Position numbers and translations under genes: made by a program. The notes below the pieces were generated by a model, which saw only the letters and a program-made list of their open reading frames with translations, did not search any database and had not been told where the DNA came from. Below, piece by piece: positions 44,337-51,017 of a stretch of DNA of 64,000 bases; position 1 is the stretch's first letter, and every line of letters starts with the position of its first letter. The stretch is from positions 1 to 64,000 of the forward strand of contig NZ_JACEIC010000001.1 of the NCBI RefSeq assembly GCF_013778305.1. The letters run 5' to 3'. The stretch is from Nocardioides agri. GTDB taxonomy: Bacteria; Actinomycetota; Actinomycetes; Propionibacteriales; Nocardioidaceae.

Positions 44337-44476
44337 GTCGATCTCCTCAGGGTCGGCCAGCCGGACGCCGGCGGGCGGCGCGGGTCCACTTCACGGGCCG
44401 GGAGACGAAGGCCCCCGGGATCAGATGCTCGACCGAGGGCCTGGAACGGACCGGATACGGACTGCCCCCAGACGCA

Positions 44477-44518
44477 CAAGAACCCGTGTGCGTCGGTGTG
44501 CGGGCATACGGGTTCTTG
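44477..44518 (-). promoter_or_regulatory. Hairpin at the start of the late leftward transcript
   Basis: CAAGAACCCGT (44518-44508, minus strand) pairs with ACGGGTTCTTG (44487-44477), 11 of 11 bases, with a 20-nt loop. It starts where the promoter predicts +1. It may protect the 5' end of the late mRNA or bind a regulator. Confidence 0.55.
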
Positions 44519-44523
44519 AGGAG

Positions 44524-44563
44524 ATTGGACACGATCGGGCGTTCGGTGTCAAGGCCAGAGCCT
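44524..44563 (-). promoter_or_regulatory. Leftward promoter, copy A
   Basis: On the minus strand TTGACA (44552-44547) is 17 bp from TCCAAT (44529-44524). The -35 lies in GGCTCTGGCCTTGACACCGA, nearly the same as copy B at 46,766. It should drive the 43,995 gene, the terminase and, perhaps, the whole late operon. Confidence 0.6.
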
Positions 44564-44704
44564 TAAGTGCCTCCCGGTGAAGCCCTAGGCCTTTAGCGCC
44601 AGCGACATTCGCCAATCGCGCCTTCCCAGATCAGACCTCGCCCGTGTTGCTCCTGGGGGAGGATGCCAGAGCTGTGGCGCTACCTAACGGGAAGGGACCT
44701 GCCG

Positions 44705-45814
44705 ATGGCGAGGCGAGGGGACAAGCTGCCGACGAGGTGGACTCGCTGGCCGCACACGAAGGCCAAACACGACCTGCTCGTCCGGTACCTGCAGGCGTGG
44801 TTCCCGATCATGGGGCGAACGGCAGGTCGGGCGATCGTGCTGGATGCCTTCGCAGGGCCGGGCCGCTACGACCACGGCGAGGACGGCTCCCCGGTGCTCG
44901 TACTGGAGACGCTGCTCGAGCACAACGACTTCGACAATTGGAAGTGCGAGTTCGTCCTGGTCTTCAACGAGCTCGACCCGGAGCGCTTCGAGTCGCTGGG
45001 CGACGTGCTGCGCGAGATCCGCGAGGACAACCAGCCATGGCCCGACAAGGTCAAGCTCATCGACCCGCGGAATCAGTCGTTCGAGGACCTCGGCAACGAC
45101 ATGCTGCGGAGCCTGAAGGGCGCCAAGATGGCGCCCACCTTCGCGTTCATCGACCCCTTCGGCTACATGGGCCTGCCGCTCGAGCTGATCGCGGAGATGC
45201 TTAGCTACGACCGGTGCGAGCTGTTCATCTACTTCGACTTCAACTCCGTAAACCGGTTCGCCACGGCCGGCAACGTCGACAAGCACTTCGAGCGGCTGTT
45301 CGGCACCGACGAGTTCAAGGACGCGCCCGACGGAGGGCCTGAGCGGCAGCAGTTCCTCCACGACCTCTACGAGCGGCAGCTCAAGAGCGTCTGCAACTTC
45401 GCCTACGTTCGCAGCTTCGCGATGGTCAACCAGGGTGGCCACATCGGGAACTACATGTTCTTCTGCACCCGCAACCTCCAGGCGTTCGACCGTATGAAGG
45501 AGGCGATGTGGAAGCTCGCGCCCAGCGGCGACTACCGCTTCGAGGACCGGCTGGCCGACCAGCTCGTGCTCTTCGACAACGAGGACGCGACCGGCCCGCT
45601 GCGGGACTACCTGCTCGAGCACTACGCCGGTCAGACCGTCCCGATCAAGGAGCTCGTCGACCATGTGATCGCCGAAACGCCGTTCCACAGCACCCAGGTC
45701 CGTCGGGCGACCCTGAAGCCGATGCAGGAGGACAACCTGATCCACGCGATCGGCCAGACCCGGAAGGGCACCTACAAGGAGGGCGTTGTCTCGATCGTCT
45801 TCCCGAGCACCTAG
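44705..45814 (+). CDS. tcmP: TcmP, three-Cys-motif partner protein
   Basis: 369 residues from ATG 44705, with gaaggga 7 bp upstream; the ATG at 44663 has its site too close. The N-terminus HTKAKHDLLVRYLQAWFPIM, motif I-like VLDAFAGPGRYDHG and D-P-F-G (FIDPFGYMGLPLEL, about 148-162) mark a Rossmann methyltransferase-like fold. The family is named for its pairing with a three-Cys-motif (DUF5131/phage Gp37-Gp68) protein, here the convergent neighbour. The joint role is unknown. It is inserted rightward between the early and late leftward operons. Confidence 0.85.
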   Translation: MARRGDKLPTRWTRWPHTKAKHDLLVRYLQAWFPIMGRTAGRAIVLDAFAGPGRYDHGEDGSPVLVLETLLEHNDFDNWKCEFVLVFNELDPERFESLGDVLREIREDNQPWPDKVKLIDPRNQSFEDLGNDMLRSLKGAKMAPTFAFIDPFGYMGLPLELIAEMLSYDRCELFIYFDFNSVNRFATAGNVDKHFERLFGTDEFKDAPDGGPERQQFLHDLYERQLKSVCNFAYVRSFAMVNQGGHIGNYMFFCTRNLQAFDRMKEAMWKLAPSGDYRFEDRLADQLVLFDNEDATGPLRDYLLEHYAGQTVPIKELVDHVIAETPFHSTQVRRATLKPMQEDNLIHAIGQTRKGTYKEGVVSIVFPST

Positions 45815-46557
45815 GCCAGGGCCAGCATCGGCATCTCGTCCCACGTGCGGCCGTCGAGTTCGCGGCCGTTGGCCTTCGGCGTGCGGCCGCCCCACTGCTT
45901 GAAAAAGAAGGCGACGCCGGCGTTCTCGCACTGGTCGCGTAGGTCGGTGACCCAGGCGGGATCCATCGGTCGGGCGTTCGGCCCGGACTCGCCGCCGGCG
46001 ATGACCCAGTCGATGCCGTCGAGGTTGATCCCGGGAAGGGCGGAGAGCAGCGGCTCGCACGAGAGGAAGCGGACGGCGGCCGGCGTGGCGCGGAGGTGGT
46101 CGATGCGGTCGACGGCGTCGAAGGACTCGACGGAGACGCCCATCCAGACGTTGTCGGGCCAGTCGAGTCGGTCGGCGATCTTCGCGAGGCGGCTCGCTCG
46201 CTTGGTGAGCACCTGGTAGGTGTGCTGCGGGGTTTCCCGCATGACGTCGAAGACGTCGCGCACGAAGGAGATCGGGACCTTGGCGTGGAAGAGGTCGCTC
46301 ATCGAGTTCACGAAGACGACCTTCGGGCTCTTCCAGCGCCGTGGCTGGTCGAGGGAGGCCGGGTGGATGGTGACGCCGAAGCCAGGCCCTGAGGTGCGCG
46401 GGTCGCCGTCATTCTGGTATTTCTCGGCGCCCATCGCCTTCAGCCGCTTCGCGAGCGCCAGCGCGTAGCAGTTGTCGCAGCCGGCGGCGACGCGGTCGCA
46501 GCCTGTGACCGGGTTCCAGGTGACCTCGGTCCATTCGATCGACGAGTACGTGCCCAT
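45811..46557 (-). CDS. DUF5131 (phage Gp37/Gp68) three-Cys-motif protein
   Basis: 248 residues from ATG 46557, ggagga upstream. The N-terminus has EWTEVTWNPVTGCDRVAAGC, cysteines C20, C27 and C30 (C-x6-C-x2-C followed by YA), resembling a radical-SAM iron-sulfur site with altered spacing. Later blocks are VFVNSMSDLFH, GVSVES, FLSCEPLL and GGESGPNARPMDPAW, all typical of DUF5131. The biochemical activity is not established to my knowledge. Its stop overlaps the TcmP stop at CTAG. Confidence 0.88.
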   Translation of the reverse strand: MGTYSSIEWTEVTWNPVTGCDRVAAGCDNCYALALAKRLKAMGAEKYQNDGDPRTSGPGFGVTIHPASLDQPRRWKSPKVVFVNSMSDLFHAKVPISFVRDVFDVMRETPQHTYQVLTKRASRLAKIADRLDWPDNVWMGVSVESFDAVDRIDHLRATPAAVRFLSCEPLLSALPGINLDGIDWVIAGGESGPNARPMDPAWVTDLRDQCENAGVAFFFKQWGGRTPKANGRELDGRTWDEMPMLALA

Positions 46558-46702
46558 GATTCCTCCACGACCCGATCAGTGACCCCTGGGCGACGCTCAC
46601 CGGGGAGGAGCGATCGCTGTACGTATTCGGCGTCAGGCTAGCGTGACAGCTACACGGTGGCCTGCAGTTGGCATCTTCCCGGCGTTTGGCTGTGCACGAC
46701 AA

Positions 46703-46736
46703 CGGCGGGGAGTGTCTGGAGACACTTCACCCGCCG
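46703..46736 (-). promoter_or_regulatory. Hairpin at the start of the DUF5131 transcript
   Basis: CGGCGGG (46703-46709) pairs with CCCGCCG (46730-46736), and inside it agtgtct (46711-46717) with agacact (46720-46726). The outer base falls at the +1 position expected from the promoter copy B, repeating the layout of copy A. Confidence 0.5.
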
Positions 46737-46742
46737 ATCGAC

Positions 46743-46785
46743 AGTTTGAGCGCGAAACCTTCGGGTGTCAAGGCCACAGCCCTTG
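46743..46785 (-). promoter_or_regulatory. Leftward promoter, copy B
   Basis: On the minus strand TTGACA (46771-46766) lies in GGGCTGTGGCCTTGACACCC; 17 bp on is CAAACT, a weak -10. It drives the DUF5131 gene, whose start is 190 bp downstream. The 256-bp gap 46,558-46,813 holds only this promoter and its leader hairpin. Confidence 0.55.
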
Positions 46786-46813
46786 CACCGGTTGGTGGTG
46801 AAGGCTCAGGACT

Positions 46814-46954
46814 TCACCACCCCAGCGGGTCGATGCCCGTGTCGGTGAAGTACGCCCAGATGCCGTACCCGACCAGGCCGATCACCACCAGGAGAGCGAT
46901 CACGCCTGCGCGGCCCTCGAAGCGCGGATGGTCGTTGCGGTCGCGGTACGTCAC
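46814..46954 (-). CDS. Small membrane protein
   Basis: 46 residues from GTG 46954 with gggag upstream. A charged start MTYRDRNDHPRFEGR leads to one membrane span, AGVIALLVVIGLVGYGIWAYF. It is the last gene of the early leftward operon and overlaps the previous gene by 4 bp. Function unknown. Confidence 0.6.
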   Translation of the reverse strand: MTYRDRNDHPRFEGRAGVIALLVVIGLVGYGIWAYFTDTGIDPLGW

Positions 46955-47118
46955 GGTCGCCACTCCCACAGCGCGGGGTTCACCAGCAGGAGCTGGCCAC
47001 GGGGCACGAAGCGGTTCCCGACGACGGTGGTGTCGTGCTGTGCGGCCAGCGCCTTGGCGTCAGCGAGGTTGACGTCATCAGGGTGGACCAACACGACGTG
47101 CTTGCCCAACACGCTCAT
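46951..47118 (-). CDS. Small hypothetical phage protein
   Basis: 55 residues from ATG 47118: MSVLGKHVVLVHPDDVNLAD, then RGQLLLVNPALWEWRP. An alternating beta pattern; no cysteines or membrane span. It overlaps both neighbours by 4 bp. Small proteins ending in LLVNPALW-type motifs are common in actinophages; function unknown. Confidence 0.6.
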   Translation of the reverse strand: MSVLGKHVVLVHPDDVNLADAKALAAQHDTTVVGNRFVPRGQLLLVNPALWEWRP

Positions 47119-47915
47119 GCGCCCATCCTCTCTTCGCGTAGGGACGCCAGCAACCGTGCGTGCACCGCGTTCCAACACCGCGCCGACCCGCACGCCGGGC
47201 ACTGGAACCGCAGGTCCGGCACGTCCGGCTCCGGCACCGGACACCAGCACGGGCCCGCGCCCGGCCGCACCTGCCGCTCGGCCTCGGACTCCGCGCGGAT
47301 GTGGTCGGCCAGCAGCCCGATCGTGGCCTCGTCCCACGTCGCGCCGCAGGGGTCGCGCCGGTCGTCACCCTTGAAGGTGCACCGGCCGATGTGCTCGGCG
47401 AGCCGGATCCGCAGCGTCCCGCGTTCCCCACAGGCGGGGCAGGTGTTGTCGGGGGACCACGCTGCCGAGTCCCAGCCGGTGACGATCCGGGCGTGGATCC
47501 ACCAGCGGTGTACGTCGCGTTCGATCGCGGTCCGGGTGACCTGGTCGGCGCCGACGGCGAGGGAATGGAGCTGCTGGAGCGCGCGGGCCGTGTCGAGGTG
47601 CTGGGGCTGGTCGCCGATGTCGAGGATCCACCGGTTGACGGCGAGGTCGATGCTGACCAGGGCGTCGAGGGCTTCGAGGCGGGCGGCGGGCTTGGAGGCG
47701 TAGCCGGCGCGTGGTCCGTCGTCGGATGCTGCTGAGGGGACGTCGTTGTTGGCGAGCTGGACGAGGAGAGCGGGGGCGCGGGTGATGTGGCGGGCGTCGA
47801 TGAACCCGGGCCCGGTGAGGGACTTGGTCTGGTAGGTCTCGACGTGGGTGTGGGGTTCGGTGAGCTCGCGGACGTAGTCGGCGAGGGTCATGGGCTGGCG
47901 GCTGGGTGCAGTCAC
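47115..47915 (-). CDS. Zinc-finger phage protein
   Basis: 266 residues from GTG 47915. The N-terminal ADYVRELTEPHTHVETYQTK is followed by a helical region, then two cysteine clusters: CPACGERGTLR with HIGRC, and FQCPACGSARCW. The family is common in actinophage early regions (DUF7341-like, by memory). Nucleic-acid binding is likely but not proven. Confidence 0.7.
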   Translation of the reverse strand: MTAPSRQPMTLADYVRELTEPHTHVETYQTKSLTGPGFIDARHITRAPALLVQLANNDVPSAASDDGPRAGYASKPAARLEALDALVSIDLAVNRWILDIGDQPQHLDTARALQQLHSLAVGADQVTRTAIERDVHRWWIHARIVTGWDSAAWSPDNTCPACGERGTLRIRLAEHIGRCTFKGDDRRDPCGATWDEATIGLLADHIRAESEAERQVRPGAGPCWCPVPEPDVPDLRFQCPACGSARCWNAVHARLLASLREERMGA

Positions 47916-48049
47916 GCGGCACCCCCGGTCGGAGAGCCGTCGACGCCGAGGGTCCCGTAGACCTGCGTCTGGATCTTGGTAAGGGTGAACTCCAGCGTCA
48001 GCTCGCGGCCGCCGTCGGGGGAGTCGTTGGTGGCGGGGCGATGAGCCAC
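47912..48049 (-). CDS. Small hypothetical phage protein
   Basis: 45 residues from GTG 48049: AHRPATNDSPDGGRELTLEF then TLTKIQTQVYGTLGVDG, a beta hairpin-like sequence. It overlaps the zinc-finger gene by 4 bp and the upstream CPTC gene by 52 bp in another frame. It has no clear ribosome site, and the frame is open upstream to 48,505, so the start is uncertain. Confidence 0.4.
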   Translation of the reverse strand: MAHRPATNDSPDGGRELTLEFTLTKIQTQVYGTLGVDGSPTGGAA

Positions 48050-48201
48050 CGCGTGGACCAGATGTGCCCCTCCCCGCAGAGGTAGTCCGCGGAGGCGAGC
48101 GCGTCCTTGAGCATGACGTTCGCGTCGAGCGCGAGCGCTCCGCACGTGGGGCAGAACGCTCCGCCCGTTGCGGGGTCGTCTGTGGGCGTTAGGTTGTTCA
48201 T
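47998..48201 (-). CDS. Small zinc-binding protein
   Basis: 67 residues from ATG 48201. FCPTCGALALDANVMLKDAL with YLCGEGHIWSTRW supplies C-x2-C and C-x3-H ligands for one zinc. The ribosome site aaggga is 12-13 bp from the ATG, somewhat far. The C-terminus is Pro/Thr-rich. Confidence 0.6.
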   Translation of the reverse strand: MNNLTPTDDPATGGAFCPTCGALALDANVMLKDALASADYLCGEGHIWSTRWLIAPPPTTPPTAAAS

Positions 48202-48505
48202 CAGTCGGTCGTTTCCCTTCCGGCGAGGCCCCCGGCGGACTCTGACCTCCGCCCGGGGGCCGCCCAAGCGGCTGTCGTTTCCCGCTCCGATAGCACCACA
48301 CCGCGCGTACAGCCGGTAGGTGGGTTTCCACACCCCGGTCGATCTGTGGGAAACGTCGGTCCGGCATGCCGGTCCGGAGCGTGAAAGTGGCCGCTCGGGC
48401 ATGCTCGAACGCGGCTCGATCGGTCTCGCGGACGAGGTGCTGATAACCAGTCGGGTAAGGACCAGGCAACGGGAAGCTCCTTTCAATGACTACGACTTCG
48501 CTCAT
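48202..48505 (-). other. Unresolved stretch: possible coupled gene without its own stop
   Basis: ATG 48505 overlaps the upstream stop (ATGA), and the frame begins plausibly (MSEVVVIERSFPLPGPYPTG, QHLVRETDRAAFEHARAATF) but stays open to 47,912, passing through the hairpin and the out-of-frame CPTC gene. Either a gene here has lost its stop, or the stretch is a leader with a strong but unused site (aaaggag). I cannot decide. Confidence 0.35.
48227..48261 (-). terminator. G/C-rich hairpin between early genes
   Basis: ggcccccg (48227-48234) pairs with cgggggcc, and gcgga (48235-48239) with tccgc, with a single bulged base, giving a 13-bp stem. It lies upstream of the CPTC gene and may be an attenuator or terminator; no T-tract is seen. 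Confidence 0.45.
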
Positions 48506-48669
48506 GCGGTGCGCTTCGATCCGGCGTCGAGGAGCAGCTGCCCCAGCACCGCCTCGTGCACCAGGGCCCGGCCGGTCTCGTCGAGGTCGAGGTGCAGCTC
48601 GGCCTGGGCACGGATCTGACCGACCGTGCCGACCGCGACAGGCCGGATCCACGTCTGCTGGTCGCTCAT
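48502..48669 (-). CDS. Small hypothetical phage protein
   Basis: 55 residues from ATG 48669, with ggaggtgg upstream. IRAQAELHLDLDETGRALVH then EAVLGQLLLDAG suggests a small helical domain. No family recognised. It is the first gene after the rightward gene at 48,722. Confidence 0.6.
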   Translation of the reverse strand: MSDQQTWIRPVAVGTVGQIRAQAELHLDLDETGRALVHEAVLGQLLLDAGSKRTA

Positions 48670-48721
48670 CGGGCCACCTCCACCCGTTGCACCAGGCGGA
48701 GCCGCGGCGCACGATGGAGGC

Positions 48722-48838
48722 GTGACCCAGCCCGCACCGGAGCACGACGACTACGAGGCCTGGCAGGACCTGCAGGCCGTCCTCGAGGAGCGCGACGCGG
48801 AGTACTGGGCCGGCCTCGATGACGAGGACGAGGACTGA
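48722..48838 (+). CDS. Very small acidic protein, rightward
   Basis: 38 residues from GTG 48722: EHDDYEAWQDLQAVLEER, then an end of Asp/Glu (GLDDEDED). Third codon positions are nearly all G or C, as in real genes here. The ggagg site is only 2-3 bp from the GTG, so translation may be weak or the start different. It would run against the flanking genes. Confidence 0.4.
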   Translation: MTQPAPEHDDYEAWQDLQAVLEERDAEYWAGLDDEDED

Positions 48839-48850
48839 GCTCGGGCGCGA

Positions 48851-49171
48851 TCATCGGCGTGCTCCCTTCGGTGTGGGGTCGGGTCGGTTGCCGCCGATCG
48901 GCCACGTGGTGCCGAGGCGTGTGCGGTGTGGGACGCGGTGGTGGTACGGCTCGATGCAGGGGTCGGTCTCGTCGGCGTTGCCGCAGGTGACGGCATGGCA
49001 CCAGACGCACCGGAGATAGGCGTGGTCGCGGGCCACGCCGCGGCCGCTGGACCCAGGGCGGGGCCCGAGGTGGGGCCGGTAGTCGTGGTCGACACCGTCG
49101 GCGGTGCACGCCCGGACGTGCTCATCGTTCGCGGTGGCCAGCTCGGGGAGCTCGGCCGCCGGCGTGGTCAC
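48851..49171 (-). CDS. Zinc-binding actinophage protein
   Basis: 106 residues from GTG 49171. The middle HAYLRCVWCHAVTCGNADET and DPCIEPYHHRVPHR, plus TTWPIGGNRP, is a pattern I recognise from many actinophage early regions; Cys and His residues probably bind zinc. No activity is known. Confidence 0.7.
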   Translation of the reverse strand: MTTPAAELPELATANDEHVRACTADGVDHDYRPHLGPRPGSSGRGVARDHAYLRCVWCHAVTCGNADETDPCIEPYHHRVPHRTRLGTTWPIGGNRPDPTPKGARR

Positions 49172-49311
49172 GACGCCTCCCCAACGTTGGGACTGGCTGC
49201 GGACGGTCCCCGTCGGATAGGTTCCGCGCGACGGGCAGCCGCCGCCGTCGGCGCTAGCCCCCCGTGAACGCCGAAGGTGACCGGCTGTCCGTCTTCTCGC
49301 TGGGTGTTCAT
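49168..49311 (-). CDS. Small hypothetical phage protein
   Basis: 47 residues from ATG 49311, ggagg upstream. Sequence GQPVTFGVHGGLAPTAAAAR then an Arg/Pro-rich end. It overlaps both neighbours by 4 bp (GTGA, ATGA), which is the main support. Confidence 0.5.
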   Translation of the reverse strand: MNTQREDGQPVTFGVHGGLAPTAAAARRAEPIRRGPSAASPNVGEAS

Positions 49312-49520
49312 GCTGCCTCCAGGTCTTCGATGAGGACCTCGAACGCGAGGGCTTCGTACAGCTCGGTGCCGTATGGGCGTGCCTCCGTGGGGTCGCCCCA
49401 CTCGCGCTCCGGCCGGGCCGTGGTGCTCCCTGTGCCGCCGCAGCGGGGGCACGCGTCGACCGGTGCGGGGTGGTGGCAGCTCGTGCACCAGGCCGGGACG
49501 GTGGCGTGGTTGTCGGTCAT
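49308..49520 (-). CDS. Small zinc-ribbon protein
   Basis: 70 residues from ATG 49520. WCTSCHHPAPVDACPRCGGT gives two C-x2-C pairs, a compact zinc ribbon, followed by an acidic helix ending FEVLIEDLEAA. Probably binds nucleic acid or a protein; overlaps its neighbours by 4 bp. Confidence 0.65.
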   Translation of the reverse strand: MTDNHATVPAWCTSCHHPAPVDACPRCGGTGSTTARPEREWGDPTEARPYGTELYEALAFEVLIEDLEAA

Positions 49521-49819
49521 CGGATCTCCTCAATCGGGGTGAGCGCGGGCGGAGCGGTCGTGGGTACGGCCCCGGGGGCAGCCGCCGTCGGCGACGCCAC
49601 CGACCGGACCTCGGCAGGCACCGGCGGCGGCTTCACCACGGCGGGCGGCCAGAGCTGGTGGGACGCCTCGACCTGGCCGAGGCCCTCACCGATCAGCACA
49701 GCGAGGCGTTCGACGTCGGGGTCGGCGTAGCTGGTCTCCTTCAGCTGCTGGGCACAGGCGCAGCTGGAGCAGGGGGTGAAGAGGCCGGGGTCGTCGGTCC
49801 GGTTCGCGCACACGGTCAC
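49517..49819 (-). CDS. Hypothetical Cys-rich and Pro-rich protein
   Basis: 100 residues from GTG 49819, gggagg 5 bp upstream. The N-terminus has four cysteines (VCANRTDD, then TPCSSCACAQQLKE), the middle is helical (DVERLAVLIGEGLGQVE), and the last 40 residues are Pro/Ala-rich. It diverges from the 49,844 gene with 24 bp between starts. Confidence 0.6.
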   Translation of the reverse strand: MTVCANRTDDPGLFTPCSSCACAQQLKETSYADPDVERLAVLIGEGLGQVEASHQLWPPAVVKPPPVPAEVRSVASPTAAAPGAVPTTAPPALTPIEEIR

Positions 49820-49843
49820 GACGCCTCCCGGTACCGTCCGGCC

Positions 49844-50353
49844 ATGAACCCGCCCGATCTCGACCCGAGCGACTCCAGCTGGTGGTGGCTGTACGGCCTC
49901 GACGGGATCATCGGCGGCGTCATCGCTGGCCTGGTCGCGGCAGTGGCCGTGCTCGCCACGCTCCGCCACGAGCGCAGGATGTCCGACCTGCAGCACGCCC
50001 GACAGGTCGCCTCACGCCTGCTCGCCGCGGCGTGGACGGCGCAGGACCGGAACGAAGACCCCCAGCAGATGATGCTGCTGGGCATCGTCGAGCTGGTAGG
50101 GCTCTCCCGGCGACGCTGGCCGGAGCTGAGCGACGAGCTCGAGCAACTCGTTACCCGGACCGACATCGACGACCGGGAGACCGGACGAGAGGTGACGGTC
50201 CTGCTGCTCCACTGGACCAGCTCGCCGCACGAGCTCGAGCGGAACTGGCGGAGGTCGCTGATTCGGCAGCTCAGGCGGGCTCGCACGTGGGTCCTGGAGA
50301 AGCGCTGGGGGTCACCGAACGACGCGGCCGATCCACCTAGCGAGAGGGACTGA
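49844..50353 (+). CDS. Membrane-anchored accessory protein, rightward
   Basis: 169 residues from ATG 49844. One membrane span, GIIGGVIAGLVAAVAVLATL, follows an acidic 15-residue start; the rest is a charged helical cytoplasmic domain (ARQVASRLLAAAWTAQDRNE). It has the same layout as the 38,366 gene but no clear sequence match. No ribosome site is visible and only 24 bp separate it from a divergent gene, so its promoter must lie inside that gene. Possibly a lysogen-expressed exclusion protein (inference). Confidence 0.65.
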   Translation: MNPPDLDPSDSSWWWLYGLDGIIGGVIAGLVAAVAVLATLRHERRMSDLQHARQVASRLLAAAWTAQDRNEDPQQMMLLGIVELVGLSRRRWPELSDELEQLVTRTDIDDRETGREVTVLLLHWTSSPHELERNWRRSLIRQLRRARTWVLEKRWGSPNDAADPPSERD

Positions 50354-50360
50354 CGGGGCC

Positions 50361-51017
50361 TCACGGATCGACCTCGCCGGCCACGACCTCGCCCGCTCCC
50401 AACGACGTCAGGAACGTCCGCACCGCCAGGTCCCGATCCGCCGGCAACAGCTCGAGCACCCCGAGCGCCGCCCGGAATGCCGCCGTGACCAGCGACGCCC
50501 GCTCCTGCTCGAGCTCGACGTGCCGCTCAGCGATCCCCATGTCGTGCGCCGTCTTCGCGAACCGGACGACGCGGTCACGCTCGGCGGCCTCGAGCTGCGC
50601 CAGCCCACGAGCCCGCTCGCCCGTCTCCACCCGCGCACCGTCACGTCCGGCCGCGTACACCGTGCCGACCAGGCCGACCTCGTCCTCGACCTCCAGCTGC
50701 CAACGGAGCATCTCCCCGTACAGGTCCGCCCGCATCACCGCGACCCGCAGCTGATCGAGCACCACCGTGCCCGGATCCAACGCGACCGCGTCGGCCGGCT
50801 TCGCCGCCGTCGACCAGGCCGCCAGGTTCGCCTCACCGAGGGCCTTGGCCACGGCCAGGGACCGGCCGGCATGGTTCTTGCACAGCGCCAGACCACGGAT
50901 CGCGGTCGCGTGGTGATCGGGCTTCTTCGCCGAGCACTCCCACCGGTCGTGCGTCTCGCACCACCGGGCACCGGAGCGAGCCATGAGGTCCTCGCCAGTC
51001 ATGGGCGGGGTGCTCAC
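50361..51017 (-). CDS. Probable terminase small subunit
   Basis: 218 residues from GTG 51017. An N-terminal Cys/His cluster (WCETHDRWECSAKK, ALCKNHAG) is followed by helical blocks LDQLRVAVMRADLYGEML and RVVRFAKTAHDMGIAERHVE, a pattern seen in actinophage small terminases, which bind packaging sites. The assignment rests on this resemblance; the gene is 6 kb from the large subunit. It overlaps the upstream gene by 4 bp. Confidence 0.6.
   Translation of the reverse strand: MSTPPMTGEDLMARSGARWCETHDRWECSAKKPDHHATAIRGLALCKNHAGRSLAVAKALGEANLAAWSTAAKPADAVALDPGTVVLDQLRVAVMRADLYGEMLRWQLEVEDEVGLVGTVYAAGRDGARVETGERARGLAQLEAAERDRVVRFAKTAHDMGIAERHVELEQERASLVTAAFRAALGVLELLPADRDLAVRTFLTSLGAGEVVAGEVDP

Larger units (their letters stand above)
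44337..44704. other. Regulatory gap ahead of the late genes
   Basis: 368 bp without a convincing gene. It holds a leftward promoter, a hairpin at its transcript start, and the short leader of the rightward TcmP gene. An overlapping minus-strand reading frame (44,347-44,532) is not protein-like. The place beside the terminase also makes it a candidate packaging site. Confidence 0.55.

Noticed and set aside
44663..44704. ATG 44663 as start of TcmP
   Set aside because: The G-rich site is only 2-3 bp away; ATG 44705 has gaaggga at 7 bp and the family homology begins after it.
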